Source: Georgenia sp. M64 | Lineage (GTDB): Bacteria; Actinomycetota; Actinomycetes; Actinomycetales; Actinomycetaceae | Direction: 5' to 3' | DNA length: 64,000 nt | NCBI RefSeq assembly: GCF_038049925.1 | Contig: NZ_CP145809.1 | Span: forward strand, 868,001-932,000 | Position numbers and translations under genes: made by a program | Notes under the pieces: generated by a model | What the model was told of the DNA's origin: nothing | Database searches by the model: none | Seen by the model: only the letters and a program-made list of their open reading frames with translations | In this document: positions 1-7,496 of the stretch, one piece after another | How the letters are laid out: every line of letters begins with the position of its first letter | How positions within the stretch are numbered: the first letter of the stretch is position 1

Positions 1-207
1 TGTCTCGGCAGGACCGGGCGCCCGCGCGCCGTCGGGGGTGGTGGTGACGGGGCGGGTGGCCGCGCCGTCGGGGGTGGTGGTGACGGGGCGGGTGGCCGCG
101 CCGTCGGGGGTGGTGGTGACGGGGCGGGTGGCCGCGCCGTCGGGGGTGGTGGTGGTCCGGGGGACGTCCGTGGTGGGGTCGTCGCCCGGACGGGGGGTGT
201 CGCTCAT
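1..207 (-). CDS. Partial Thr/Pro-rich protein, runs off the left edge
   Basis: The ATG at 207-205 overlaps the stop of the upstream PspC gene as ATGA, so the two are probably translationally coupled. Only the first 69 residues are in the window. They are low-complexity, rich in Thr, Pro, Asp and Ala, and contain three exact copies of a 12-residue unit TPDGAATRPVTT followed by a partial fourth. This looks like a disordered N-terminal tail in front of a domain outside the window. Function unknown; its place as last known gene of the PspC operon suggests an envelope role (inference). Confidence 0.6.
   Translation of the reverse strand, partial: MSDTPRPGDDPTTDVPRTTTTPDGAATRPVTTTPDGAATRPVTTTPDGAATRPVTTTPDGARAPGPAET
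31..157. repeat. 36-bp tandem repeat, three copies plus a partial
   Basis: Units start at 31, 67 and 103, with a truncated copy from 139. The copies are identical at the base level and in frame (12 residues each) with the minus-strand gene, so they encode a repeated peptide and are likely to vary in number by slippage. Confidence 0.9.
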
Positions 208-1889
208 CGTTGCTCCTCGATCAGGATGTCGGACGCGCCGGCGGTGATGACGACGACGAGGTCCGCGCCGTCCTCACCCGCGGCGGGCGAGGTCAGCTCG
301 TGGGAGATGTTCACGCCCGACGCCCAGGTGGTGCGACGGCGCTCGGACTCGTCGGCGGACCCGGCGAAGGGGCTCACGCCGTCGTCGTCGGTCCACCCCG
401 GGCCCGTGATGCTGGCGAGGTTGCCCGCTCCGACGTCGACCCGGACCACCGTGGCCGAGGCCTCGGGCAGGACGACGGTGACGTCACCGGCACCGACGTT
501 GACGGGCACCGTCACGGTGCCGTCGGTGGGGTCGGCCCCGCTCAGGTCCAGGCCGGTGAGGTCGAGGCGGAGGTCACCGGCGCCGAGGTCGTAACCCTGC
601 CGTGCCTCGTCGACCGAGACGGGGGCGGCGTCGAGGTCACCGAAGGTCGCCGAGGACTCGAGGTTGAGCGCGACCGGAGACGTCGAGACCGCGAGCGTGG
701 CCGGGACGACCAGCAGTGCCAGGAGGACGCCGAGGATGGACAGGGCCCCGCCGCGTCGGCCGGTGACGCCGGCCGCCAGGGCGCCCAGGCCGAGCAGGGC
801 GAGCACGATGCCGCCCAGGACGAGGGGCAGGAGCCAGCCCACGGGCTCCATCCGGTCGAGGAGGAGCAGCCCCGCGGTGGCCAGGAGCGCGAGCGCGATG
901 ACGACGGCCACGAGGCCGGAGCCCGGCCCGGGGGTGCGAGGCCTCGGCGGCACCGGCGGGGCCGGCGGCGAGGCCGGGCGGTAGGGCACCGGTGGGACCT
1001 GGCCGTAGGACACCGGCGGGGACTGGCCGTAGGACGCGGCCGCGTAGGCCGTCGTGGGGGCGGGCGGGGGCGGTCCCCAGCCCGGCCCGGGGTGTCCGGC
1101 GAGCTGCTCGGGTGACGCCGGCCCAGGACGACCGGGGGAAGCGGTGGACTGCCAGGCGGTGGGGCTGCCCGGTCGGGGTACGCCCGGGCCCGGGTACGGG
1201 GCGCCCGGCCCGCCGGAGGTGCCCCCGGTGTGCGGGTACGGCACGCCCGGGTGGGCGGAGGCGGTCGGCGCAGGTGCGCCACCCGCCGCGTACGGCGGCG
1301 GCGGGGCCGCTGCACCGCCGGGCGTGCCCACGGCCGGGCGGTGGGAGCCGCGCCGGGCGAGGGCCACGACGCCCAGGACGATGAGGGCGAGGAGCCCCAG
1401 TCCGAACAGCGGCCAGAACACACCGCCGCGCTCGTCCCAACCGGCCCACCAGGCGCCGGGCCGGGCCAGGCCGAGGATGACGAAGGCCAGCGCACCGGCC
1501 AGGGCGGCGTCGACGTTGCCGCGCAGCGCCTCCTGGAGGTGGATCCGGCCGTCCGACTCCTCCGGGAGCAGCGCCCAGGCGAGGCCGTACAGGAGCATGC
1601 CGAGGCCGCCGAAGAGCGTGAGGACGACGAGGACACCGCGCACGAGCAGCGGGTCGATGTCCAGCCGCCGGGCGACCCCCGCGGCGACGCCGCCGATCCA
1701 TCGGTCCTGCCCGCGCCAGACGCCGGTCCGGCGCAGGGAGGTGAAGAAGGAGGACTCGGCTGCGCCCGCGGGCGGGTTCTGGTGGCCGGCCCAGGGCGGG
1801 TCGACAGGTGGTGTCCGGTGGGCGGACGGGAATCCCTCGTCCGGCGAGGGGCCGGCCGTGGAGCCGGTGTCGGGTGCGTTCGTGTTCAT
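204..1889 (-). CDS. PspC-domain, LiaF-like membrane protein with C-terminal toastrack domain
   Basis: Predicted 561 residues. Residues about 48-112 are a PspC domain (RWIGGVAAGVARRLDIDPLL, then a hydrophobic helix). Two further membrane segments follow at about 128-178, then a Pro/Gly/Tyr-rich linker with YGQ-type repeats, a second membrane block, and a C-terminal beta-rich region (DLRLDLTGLDLSG, VNVGAGDVTVVLPE) typical of the LiaF/toastrack fold. In related systems such proteins sense envelope damage and hold a two-component kinase in check. Here it is divergent from a PspC-containing histidine kinase and its LuxR regulator, completing a LiaFSR-like set. The start at 1889 was chosen because it begins just before the PspC region; upstream codons overlap the divergent promoter. 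Confidence 0.85.
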   Translation of the reverse strand: MNTNAPDTGSTAGPSPDEGFPSAHRTPPVDPPWAGHQNPPAGAAESSFFTSLRRTGVWRGQDRWIGGVAAGVARRLDIDPLLVRGVLVVLTLFGGLGMLLYGLAWALLPEESDGRIHLQEALRGNVDAALAGALAFVILGLARPGAWWAGWDERGGVFWPLFGLGLLALIVLGVVALARRGSHRPAVGTPGGAAAPPPPYAAGGAPAPTASAHPGVPYPHTGGTSGGPGAPYPGPGVPRPGSPTAWQSTASPGRPGPASPEQLAGHPGPGWGPPPPAPTTAYAAASYGQSPPVSYGQVPPVPYRPASPPAPPVPPRPRTPGPGSGLVAVVIALALLATAGLLLLDRMEPVGWLLPLVLGGIVLALLGLGALAAGVTGRRGGALSILGVLLALLVVPATLAVSTSPVALNLESSATFGDLDAAPVSVDEARQGYDLGAGDLRLDLTGLDLSGADPTDGTVTVPVNVGAGDVTVVLPEASATVVRVDVGAGNLASITGPGWTDDDGVSPFAGSADESERRRTTWASGVNISHELTSPAAGEDGADLVVVITAGASDILIEEQR

Positions 1890-1908
1890 GCTCCCAGCCA
1901 ACCGTCCC

Positions 1909-1938
1909 GGGTGGTCCCGGGACCATCGGGGACCACCC
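1909..1938. promoter_or_regulatory. Inverted-repeat operator candidate between the divergent PspC genes
   Basis: Arms GGGTGGTCCC (1909-1918) and GGGACCACCC (1929-1938) are perfectly complementary. A second, overlapping perfect palindrome TGGTCCCGGGACCA lies at 1912-1925, so three TGGTCCC/GGGACCA half-sites sit within 30 bases. Its place between the LiaF-like gene and the kinase-regulator pair makes it a candidate binding site for that regulator (inference). Confidence 0.5.
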
Positions 1939-2025
1939 TGGTCGGACCCTGATCCTCGGTCGCGGCGACCCTGGATCCACCCCGGGCGGGCCTCGCCGCC
2001 GGGGAGAGCGTGTGAGGATGAGGAC

Positions 2026-3234
2026 GTGAGCGCCGCCGTCCCCTCCGTGCGCGTGCCGCTGCGCCGTCCGCGCGACGGCCGCGCGGTCGCGGGTGTGTGC
2101 GCGGGGGTGGCCGCCCACCTCGGCCTGCCGGTGACGACGACGCGCTGGATCTTCGTCCTCGCCTCCTTCGTCGCCGGCGCCGGGGTCGCGATGTACCTGT
2201 GGCTGTGGGTCACCGTGCCGGTCACCGACGGCTCCGGCGGTGCCGGGCAGCGCCTCGCCCCCCGGCTGCGCCTCGGGACGCTCTCCGGCCCCGCGCGCGA
2301 CGTCGCCATCGCGGTGGTGCTTCTCCTCACCGCCGGCATGCTGCTCCTGTGGCGCGCCGACCTCGCGCCGAGCGCCTCGTGGGTGGTGCCGGCGCTGGTC
2401 GTCGCGGCCGGTGCGGCACTCGCCTGGGGCCAGCTCGCCGAGGTCGCCCGGGCCGGCGCGAGCCCGACCCGACGGGGCGCCGTGGTGGCGCGGGTCGGCG
2501 CCGGCGTCGCCCTCGCCGTCGTGGGCGCGCTCCTGCTCGTCGGCCGGGGCGAGAACCCCTGGGTCCTCCTCAGCGGCGCCGCCGCGGGCCTGGCCATCGT
2601 CTTCGGCGTGGCCGTCGTCCTCGCCCCCCTGCTCCTGCGCCTGGTCCGGGAGCTGGGCGCCGAACGGGTCGCCCGCGCCCGGGAGGCCGAGCGGGCCGAC
2701 ATCGCCGCGCACCTGCACGACTCGGTGCTCCAGACGCTGTCGATGATCCGTGCCCGCGCCGGGGACAACGAGGAGGTGGCGCGGCTCGCCCGCGCCCAGG
2801 AGCGCGAGCTGCGCGACTGGCTCTACACCGACCGGCCCGAGCCGGGGACCTCCACCGCGGCCGTGGTGCGCCAGGTGGCCGCCGAGGTCGAGGACCTGCG
2901 CGGGGTGCCGATCGAGGTGGTCACCGCCGGCGACGCCGAGCCGGGTCCCGAGACGGCCGTCCTCGCCGCCGCCGCGCGCGAGGCCCTCGCGAACGCCGTG
3001 GCCCACGGACGGCCGCCGGTCAGCCTCTACGTCGAGGTGGGGCCCGAGGCGGTCGAGGTCTTCGTGCGCGACCGGGGCGACGGCTTCGACCCGTCGGCCG
3101 TCCCCGCCGACCGGCACGGCGTCCGCGAGTCCATCGTGGGCCGGATGGCCCGGCACGGGGGGCGCGCCGTGGTCCGCTCACGCGCGACGGGCACCGAGGT
3201 CCACCTGGTCATGCCGAGGAAGGAACAGTCATGA
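2026..3234 (+). CDS. PspC-domain sensor histidine kinase, NarL/DesK type
   Basis: Predicted 402 residues. An N-terminal PspC domain (about 8-65, DGRAVAGVCAGVAAHLG) is followed by several membrane helices to about residue 210. The dimerisation box HLHDSVLQTL carries the phospho-accepting His231, typical of HisKA_3 kinases that pair with LuxR-type regulators. The HATPase domain shows an N box (EALANAVAHG) and a G box (RDRGDGFD). The GTG at 2026 is preceded by GAGGAT six bases upstream, a spacing repeated at other GTG starts in this window, so the transcript may be leaderless. The stop overlaps the regulator start by four bases (ATGA). Confidence 0.9.
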   Translation: MSAAVPSVRVPLRRPRDGRAVAGVCAGVAAHLGLPVTTTRWIFVLASFVAGAGVAMYLWLWVTVPVTDGSGGAGQRLAPRLRLGTLSGPARDVAIAVVLLLTAGMLLLWRADLAPSASWVVPALVVAAGAALAWGQLAEVARAGASPTRRGAVVARVGAGVALAVVGALLLVGRGENPWVLLSGAAAGLAIVFGVAVVLAPLLLRLVRELGAERVARAREAERADIAAHLHDSVLQTLSMIRARAGDNEEVARLARAQERELRDWLYTDRPEPGTSTAAVVRQVAAEVEDLRGVPIEVVTAGDAEPGPETAVLAAAAREALANAVAHGRPPVSLYVEVGPEAVEVFVRDRGDGFDPSAVPADRHGVRESIVGRMARHGGRAVVRSRATGTEVHLVMPRKEQS

Positions 3235-3902
3235 GCGAGCAGCCGGGGATCCGCGTCCTCATCGTCGACGACCACGCGCTGGTGCGCACCGGTGTCCGGG
3301 CCGAGCTCGGCCGCCACGCCCCCGACGTCGACGTCGTCGGCGAGGCCGAGGACGTCGAGGGCGCCGTCGCGGCCGTGCACGCCCTGGCACCTGAGGTGGT
3401 CCTGCTCGACGTCCACCTCCCCGGCGGCCAGGGCGGCGGCGGGGCCGAGGTGGTCACCCGGTGCGCCGATCGCCTCGCCACCACCCGGTTCCTCGCCCTG
3501 TCGGTCTCGGACGCCTCCGAGGACGTCGTCGCCGTCATCCGTGCCGGCGCACGGGGCTACGTCACCAAGGCGATCACCGCCACCGAGCTGGCCGAGGCGA
3601 TCCGGCGCGTCGCCGCCGGCGACGCCGCGTTCAGCCCCCGCCTCGCCGGGTTCGTCCTCGACGCGTTCGGCACCGGGGCGGCGGACGTCGCCGTGCACGA
3701 CGACGAGCTCGACCGGCTCTCGGCCCGGGAGCAGGAGGTCATGCGCCTCATCGCCCGCGGGTACACCTACAAGGAGGTCGCCGCCGAGCTGTTCATCTCG
3801 GTCAAGACGGTCGAGACACACGTCTCGGCGGTGCTGCGCAAGCTCCAGCTGTCCTCGCGCCACGAGCTCACCCGGTGGGCCGCAGCCCGCCGTCTCCTGT
3901 GA
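3231..3902 (+). CDS. LuxR/NarL-family response regulator
   Basis: 223 residues. The receiver domain has the acidic pocket VDD (12-14), phospho-acceptor Asp60 (VVLLDVHLPG) and Lys113 (GYVTKA). The C-terminal LuxR helix-turn-helix runs from about residue 160 (LSAREQEVMRLIARGYTYKE). It is translationally coupled to the PspC kinase through an ATGA overlap and is the output of this LiaR-like system. Likely targets are its own divergent promoter region and envelope stress genes (inference). Confidence 0.93.
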   Translation: MSEQPGIRVLIVDDHALVRTGVRAELGRHAPDVDVVGEAEDVEGAVAAVHALAPEVVLLDVHLPGGQGGGGAEVVTRCADRLATTRFLALSVSDASEDVVAVIRAGARGYVTKAITATELAEAIRRVAAGDAAFSPRLAGFVLDAFGTGAADVAVHDDELDRLSAREQEVMRLIARGYTYKEVAAELFISVKTVETHVSAVLRKLQLSSRHELTRWAAARRLL

Positions 3903-3972
3903 CGCGTGCGCTGTGAGGAGCCTCTCCGCCCGGCCGGCGCCGGCGTGGCGCCGGGGCGTCGGCGACGCCCCT

Positions 3973-3978
3973 TAGGGT
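3973..3978 (+). promoter_or_regulatory. -10 box TAGGGT of a leaderless transcript
   Basis: TAGGGT is followed by exactly seven bases and the ATG at 3986, which places the expected transcription start on the start codon. Confidence 0.6.
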
Positions 3979-3985
3979 GACGACC

Positions 3986-4327
3986 ATGTCTACCCTCTCC
4001 GGCATCCTCCTCGTCATCCACATGATCGGCTGGGCCATCGTGCTCGGCGCCACCGTGACCAACCTGCGCCCGCCGCGGATCGTCAAGGGCGTCACGCACG
4101 GCGCGCTGACCGCCCTCGTGGCCGGGATCCTGCTCGTGGGCGTGGCGGAGATGGGCGACCGGGACGTCGACAACGTCAAGATCGCCGTCAAGCTCGTGGT
4201 CGCCCTGGCCGTCACCGCGCTGGCGATCTACGGCGCCCGCCGGGAGGAGAGGGCCACCACCGCCCTCGTCGGGTCCGTCGCGGGGCTGACGGTCCTCAAC
4301 ATCGCCGTCGCGGTGCTCTGGCGCTGA
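3986..4327 (+). CDS. Small membrane protein with four helices, unknown function
   Basis: 113 residues, almost entirely hydrophobic, with about four membrane segments (1-24, 35-53, 65-82, 93-113) and a short charged loop MGDRDVDNVK. No catalytic motif is visible. An in-frame GTG at 3977 is possible, but ATG 3986 sits seven bases after a clear TAGGGT box and is preferred. It lies ahead of a DUF456 gene with a 33-base gap and may be co-transcribed with it. Confidence 0.75.
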   Translation: MSTLSGILLVIHMIGWAIVLGATVTNLRPPRIVKGVTHGALTALVAGILLVGVAEMGDRDVDNVKIAVKLVVALAVTALAIYGARREERATTALVGSVAGLTVLNIAVAVLWR

Positions 4328-4360
4328 GCACCCACCCGACCCGTCCCCCAGGAGGCCCGC

Positions 4361-4843
4361 ATGGACCCGTTCGGTGAGCTGCTCGTCGGTGTCGCCGTCG
4401 CGATCGGCATCGTCGGCGCGATCATCCAGCTCTACCCCGGCAGCATCATCGTCCTGGCGGCGGTGGCTGTCTGGGGCGTCGTCACCGGCGGGGCCGTGGG
4501 GTGGACGGTCGTCGTCGTCGCCACGCTCGCCGTGGTCCTCGCCGGGGTCGCGAAGTACCTGCTCGCGGGCCGCTACCTCACCGGGGCGGGCGTCCCGGGC
4601 CGCACCATGGTCGTGGGTGCCGCGCTCGGCGTCGTCGGTTTCTTCGTGGTGCCCGTGGTGGGTCTGCCGCTGGGGTTCGTCCTCGGCGTCTACCTCGCCG
4701 AGACCGGCCGACGACGCAACCACGCCGACGCGTGGCGCGCGACCGTCGTGGCCATGAAGGCGACGGGCCTGACCATCCTCATCGAGCTCGCCGGTGCTCT
4801 GGTCGCCACCGGGGCGTGGGTCGTGGGGCTGCTCCTCACCTGA
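4361..4843 (+). CDS. DUF456 family membrane protein
   Basis: 160 residues with the layout of DUF456 proteins: hydrophobic helices, the motif YPGSIIVL near residue 26, a Gly-rich middle (KYLLAGRYLTGAGVPGRTM) and the stretch VVPVVGLPLGFVLGVYLAE, ending in a long amphipathic helix. The role of the family is not known; the hairpin-rich fold recalls Gly-zipper membrane proteins. A ribosome-binding site GGAGG lies at 4352-4356. Confidence 0.85.
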   Translation: MDPFGELLVGVAVAIGIVGAIIQLYPGSIIVLAAVAVWGVVTGGAVGWTVVVVATLAVVLAGVAKYLLAGRYLTGAGVPGRTMVVGAALGVVGFFVVPVVGLPLGFVLGVYLAETGRRRNHADAWRATVVAMKATGLTILIELAGALVATGAWVVGLLLT

Positions 4844-4896
4844 CCCTGTGGGCCGCGTGCAGCGGTGTCGGTGGAGCCGCTTACCCTTGGGGTGAG

Positions 4897-7485
4897 ATGA
4901 ACACCTTGTTCGACAACCTCCCGCTGCCCGGCCTGTCCACCACCGACCGGCTGCCCTCCGCCGTCCCCCCGCGCGACGACCTGCCCACCGGGCGCCCGGT
5001 CGGTGACGACCCGCCCGGGAGCGCCCGCGACGTCGCCGCGGACCCGGTGGAGCGGGCCCGCCGGCGCGCCGGGCTGTCCACCGCCGGCCGTGGCCGGCCG
5101 GACGAGGCAGCCCTCCTCGAGGGGCTCAACCCCCAGCAGCGCGCGGCGGTCGTGCACACCGGCGGCCCGCTGCTCATCGTCGCCGGCGCCGGCTCGGGCA
5201 AGACCCGGGTCCTGACGAACCGCATCGCGCACCTGCTCGCCACCGGCCGGGCCCGGCCGGGGGAGATCCTCGCGATCACCTTCACCAACAAGGCCGCGGC
5301 CGAGATGCGCGAGCGGGTCGAGCACCTCGTGGGCCCCGACGCGCGGCGGATGTGGGTCTCGACCTTCCACTCCGCGTGCGTGCGCATCCTGCGCAAGGAG
5401 CACGCCACCCTCGGGCTGCGCTCGAGCTTCTCGATCTACGACGCGGCCGACTCCCAGCGGCTCATGACCCTGGTGTGCCGCCAGCTCGACCTCGACCCCA
5501 AGAAGTACCCGCCCAAGACGTTCTCCCGGAAGGTCTCCGACCTCAAGAACGAGCTCGTCGACCCCGAGGACTACGCCGCCACGGTCAGCTCGGCCAACTC
5601 CTTCGACTCCGCCCTCGCCCAGGCCTACACGCTGTACAACCAGCGCCTGCGCCAGGCGCACGCGCTCGACTTCGACGACCTCATCATGGTCACCGTCAAC
5701 CTGCTCCAGGCCTTCCCCGCCGTGGCCGAGCACTACCGCCGGCGGTTCCGCCACGTCCTCGTCGACGAGTACCAGGACACCAACCACGCCCAGTACGTGC
5801 TCGTGCGCGAGCTCGCCGGGGTCGACCGGGACGCCGACGGCGCCGGCGACCGCGACGGCCTGCCCCCGGCCGAGCTGACGGTGGTCGGCGACGCCGACCA
5901 GTCCATCTACGCCTTCCGCGGGGCCACCATCCGCAACATCCTCGAGTTCGAGGAGGACTACCCGAGCGCGACGACCATCCTGCTCGAGCAGAACTACCGC
6001 TCCACCCAGAACATCCTCTCCGCGGCCAACGCCGTCATCTCGCGCAACCCCGGCCGGCGCGCGAAGAACCTGTGGACCGACTCGGGCGAGGGACCGCTCG
6101 TCGTCGGCTACGTCGCCGACTCCGAGCACGAGGAGGCCAGGTTCATCGCCGAGGAGATCGACCGCCTCGCCGCGGCCGACGGCACCCGGCCGGGCGACGT
6201 CGCCGTCTTCTACCGCACCAACGCCCAGTCCCGCGCGCTGGAGGAGGTGATGGTCCGGACCGGCATCCCGTACAAGGTGGTCGGCGGGACCCGCTTCTAC
6301 GAGCGCAAGGAGATCAAGGACGCCGTCGCCTACCTGCGTGCCGTCGCCAACCCCGACGACGCCGTCAACCTGCGGCGCATCCTCAACGTCCCCAAGCGGG
6401 GTCTGGGCGACCGCGCCGAGGCGATGATCGCCGCCCACGCCGAGCGGGAGCGGGTCTCCTTCGGTGCCGCGATCGCCGACGCCGCGGCCGAGCCGGGCGC
6501 CACCCGCGACGGCCTGCCGGTGCCCGAGGTCCTCGGCCTGGCCACCCGCGCCCGCACCCAGGTCCGCGCCTTCCACCAGCTCATGGAGGACCTGCGCGCC
6601 ATGGACGCGGCGGGTGCACGCCCGGCGGAGGTCCTCGACGCCGCGCTGGACCGCTCGGGCTACCTCGCCGAGCTGCGGGCGAGCGAGGACCCGCAGGACG
6701 CGACCCGCGTGGAGAACCTCGCCGAGCTCCACGCCGTGGCCGCGGAGTTCTCCGAGCAGGATGCCAAGGGTGGTCTCGGGGACTTCCTCGAGCGGGTCTC
6801 GCTCGTGGCCGACAGCGACCAGATCCCCGATGCCGCGGGCCAGGAGGCCGGTCAGGTCACCCTCATGACCGTGCACACCGCCAAGGGGCTGGAGTTCCCG
6901 GTCGTCTTCGTCACCGGGATGGAGGACGGCACCTTCCCGCACCAGCGCTCGCTCATGGAGGAGGACCAGCTCTCCGAGGAGCGACGACTGGCGTACGTCG
7001 CGCTCACCCGCGCCCGACAGCGGCTCTACCTCTCCCGGGCCGCGGTGCGCACCGCCTGGGGGATGCCCCAGGAGCTGCCCGCGTCCCGGTTCCTCGACGA
7101 CATCCCCGGGTCGCTGCTGGACTGGCGGCGGGCCGAGTCCTCGATGGACACCCTGCGCGGCCGGGCCGGGTCGGGGTTCCGCACGGCCGGGCCGGGCTAC
7201 CGCTCCACCGAGGGCAGGGCCGGTGACGGCCGGCGGGGCCCGGCTCGGTCCGGACCGGTGCGCACCGGCAAGCTCGAGTCGACGGGGGCGAAGCTCGGCT
7301 CCGCCACCCCCCGCGCGGACGTTCCCGGCCTGGACCTGGGGGACAAGGTCACCCACGACAGCTACGGCGTCGGGACCGTCGTCGGCCTCGAGGGGTCCGG
7401 CAGCTCGGCCGTGGCGAAGATCGACTTCGGCGGTGGGCAGGTCAAGCGTCTGCTCCTGCGCTACTCACCGGTGACGAAGCTGTAG
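4897..7485 (+). CDS. pcrA: ATP-dependent DNA helicase PcrA/UvrD
   Basis: 862 residues, superfamily 1A 3'-5' helicase for repair and for displacing stalled RNA polymerase. A 75-residue disordered N-terminal extension precedes the Q motif (LNPQQRAAV), Walker A GAGSGKTR with Lys102, motif Ia TFTNKAA, Walker B DEYQDT (290-295), motif III (GDADQSIYAFRGA), and motifs V-VI (TVHTAKGLEF, VALTRARQ). The last 50 residues form the PcrA C-terminal Tudor-like domain (GDKVTHDSYGVGTVVGLEG) that in relatives contacts RNA polymerase. A TACCCT box (4882-4887) nine bases before the ATG suggests a very short leader. In Mycobacterium the orthologue uvrD1 also lies just upstream of sucCD. Confidence 0.96.
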   Translation: MNTLFDNLPLPGLSTTDRLPSAVPPRDDLPTGRPVGDDPPGSARDVAADPVERARRRAGLSTAGRGRPDEAALLEGLNPQQRAAVVHTGGPLLIVAGAGSGKTRVLTNRIAHLLATGRARPGEILAITFTNKAAAEMRERVEHLVGPDARRMWVSTFHSACVRILRKEHATLGLRSSFSIYDAADSQRLMTLVCRQLDLDPKKYPPKTFSRKVSDLKNELVDPEDYAATVSSANSFDSALAQAYTLYNQRLRQAHALDFDDLIMVTVNLLQAFPAVAEHYRRRFRHVLVDEYQDTNHAQYVLVRELAGVDRDADGAGDRDGLPPAELTVVGDADQSIYAFRGATIRNILEFEEDYPSATTILLEQNYRSTQNILSAANAVISRNPGRRAKNLWTDSGEGPLVVGYVADSEHEEARFIAEEIDRLAAADGTRPGDVAVFYRTNAQSRALEEVMVRTGIPYKVVGGTRFYERKEIKDAVAYLRAVANPDDAVNLRRILNVPKRGLGDRAEAMIAAHAERERVSFGAAIADAAAEPGATRDGLPVPEVLGLATRARTQVRAFHQLMEDLRAMDAAGARPAEVLDAALDRSGYLAELRASEDPQDATRVENLAELHAVAAEFSEQDAKGGLGDFLERVSLVADSDQIPDAAGQEAGQVTLMTVHTAKGLEFPVVFVTGMEDGTFPHQRSLMEEDQLSEERRLAYVALTRARQRLYLSRAAVRTAWGMPQELPASRFLDDIPGSLLDWRRAESSMDTLRGRAGSGFRTAGPGYRSTEGRAGDGRRGPARSGPVRTGKLESTGAKLGSATPRADVPGLDLGDKVTHDSYGVGTVVGLEGSGSSAVAKIDFGGGQVKRLLLRYSPVTKL

Positions 7486-7496
7486 CCGCGGCCCGC

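Noticed and set aside
637-3156. Long minus-strand frame across the kinase gene
   Set aside because: It is a mirror frame of the kinase and of the PspC gene, without recognisable domains.
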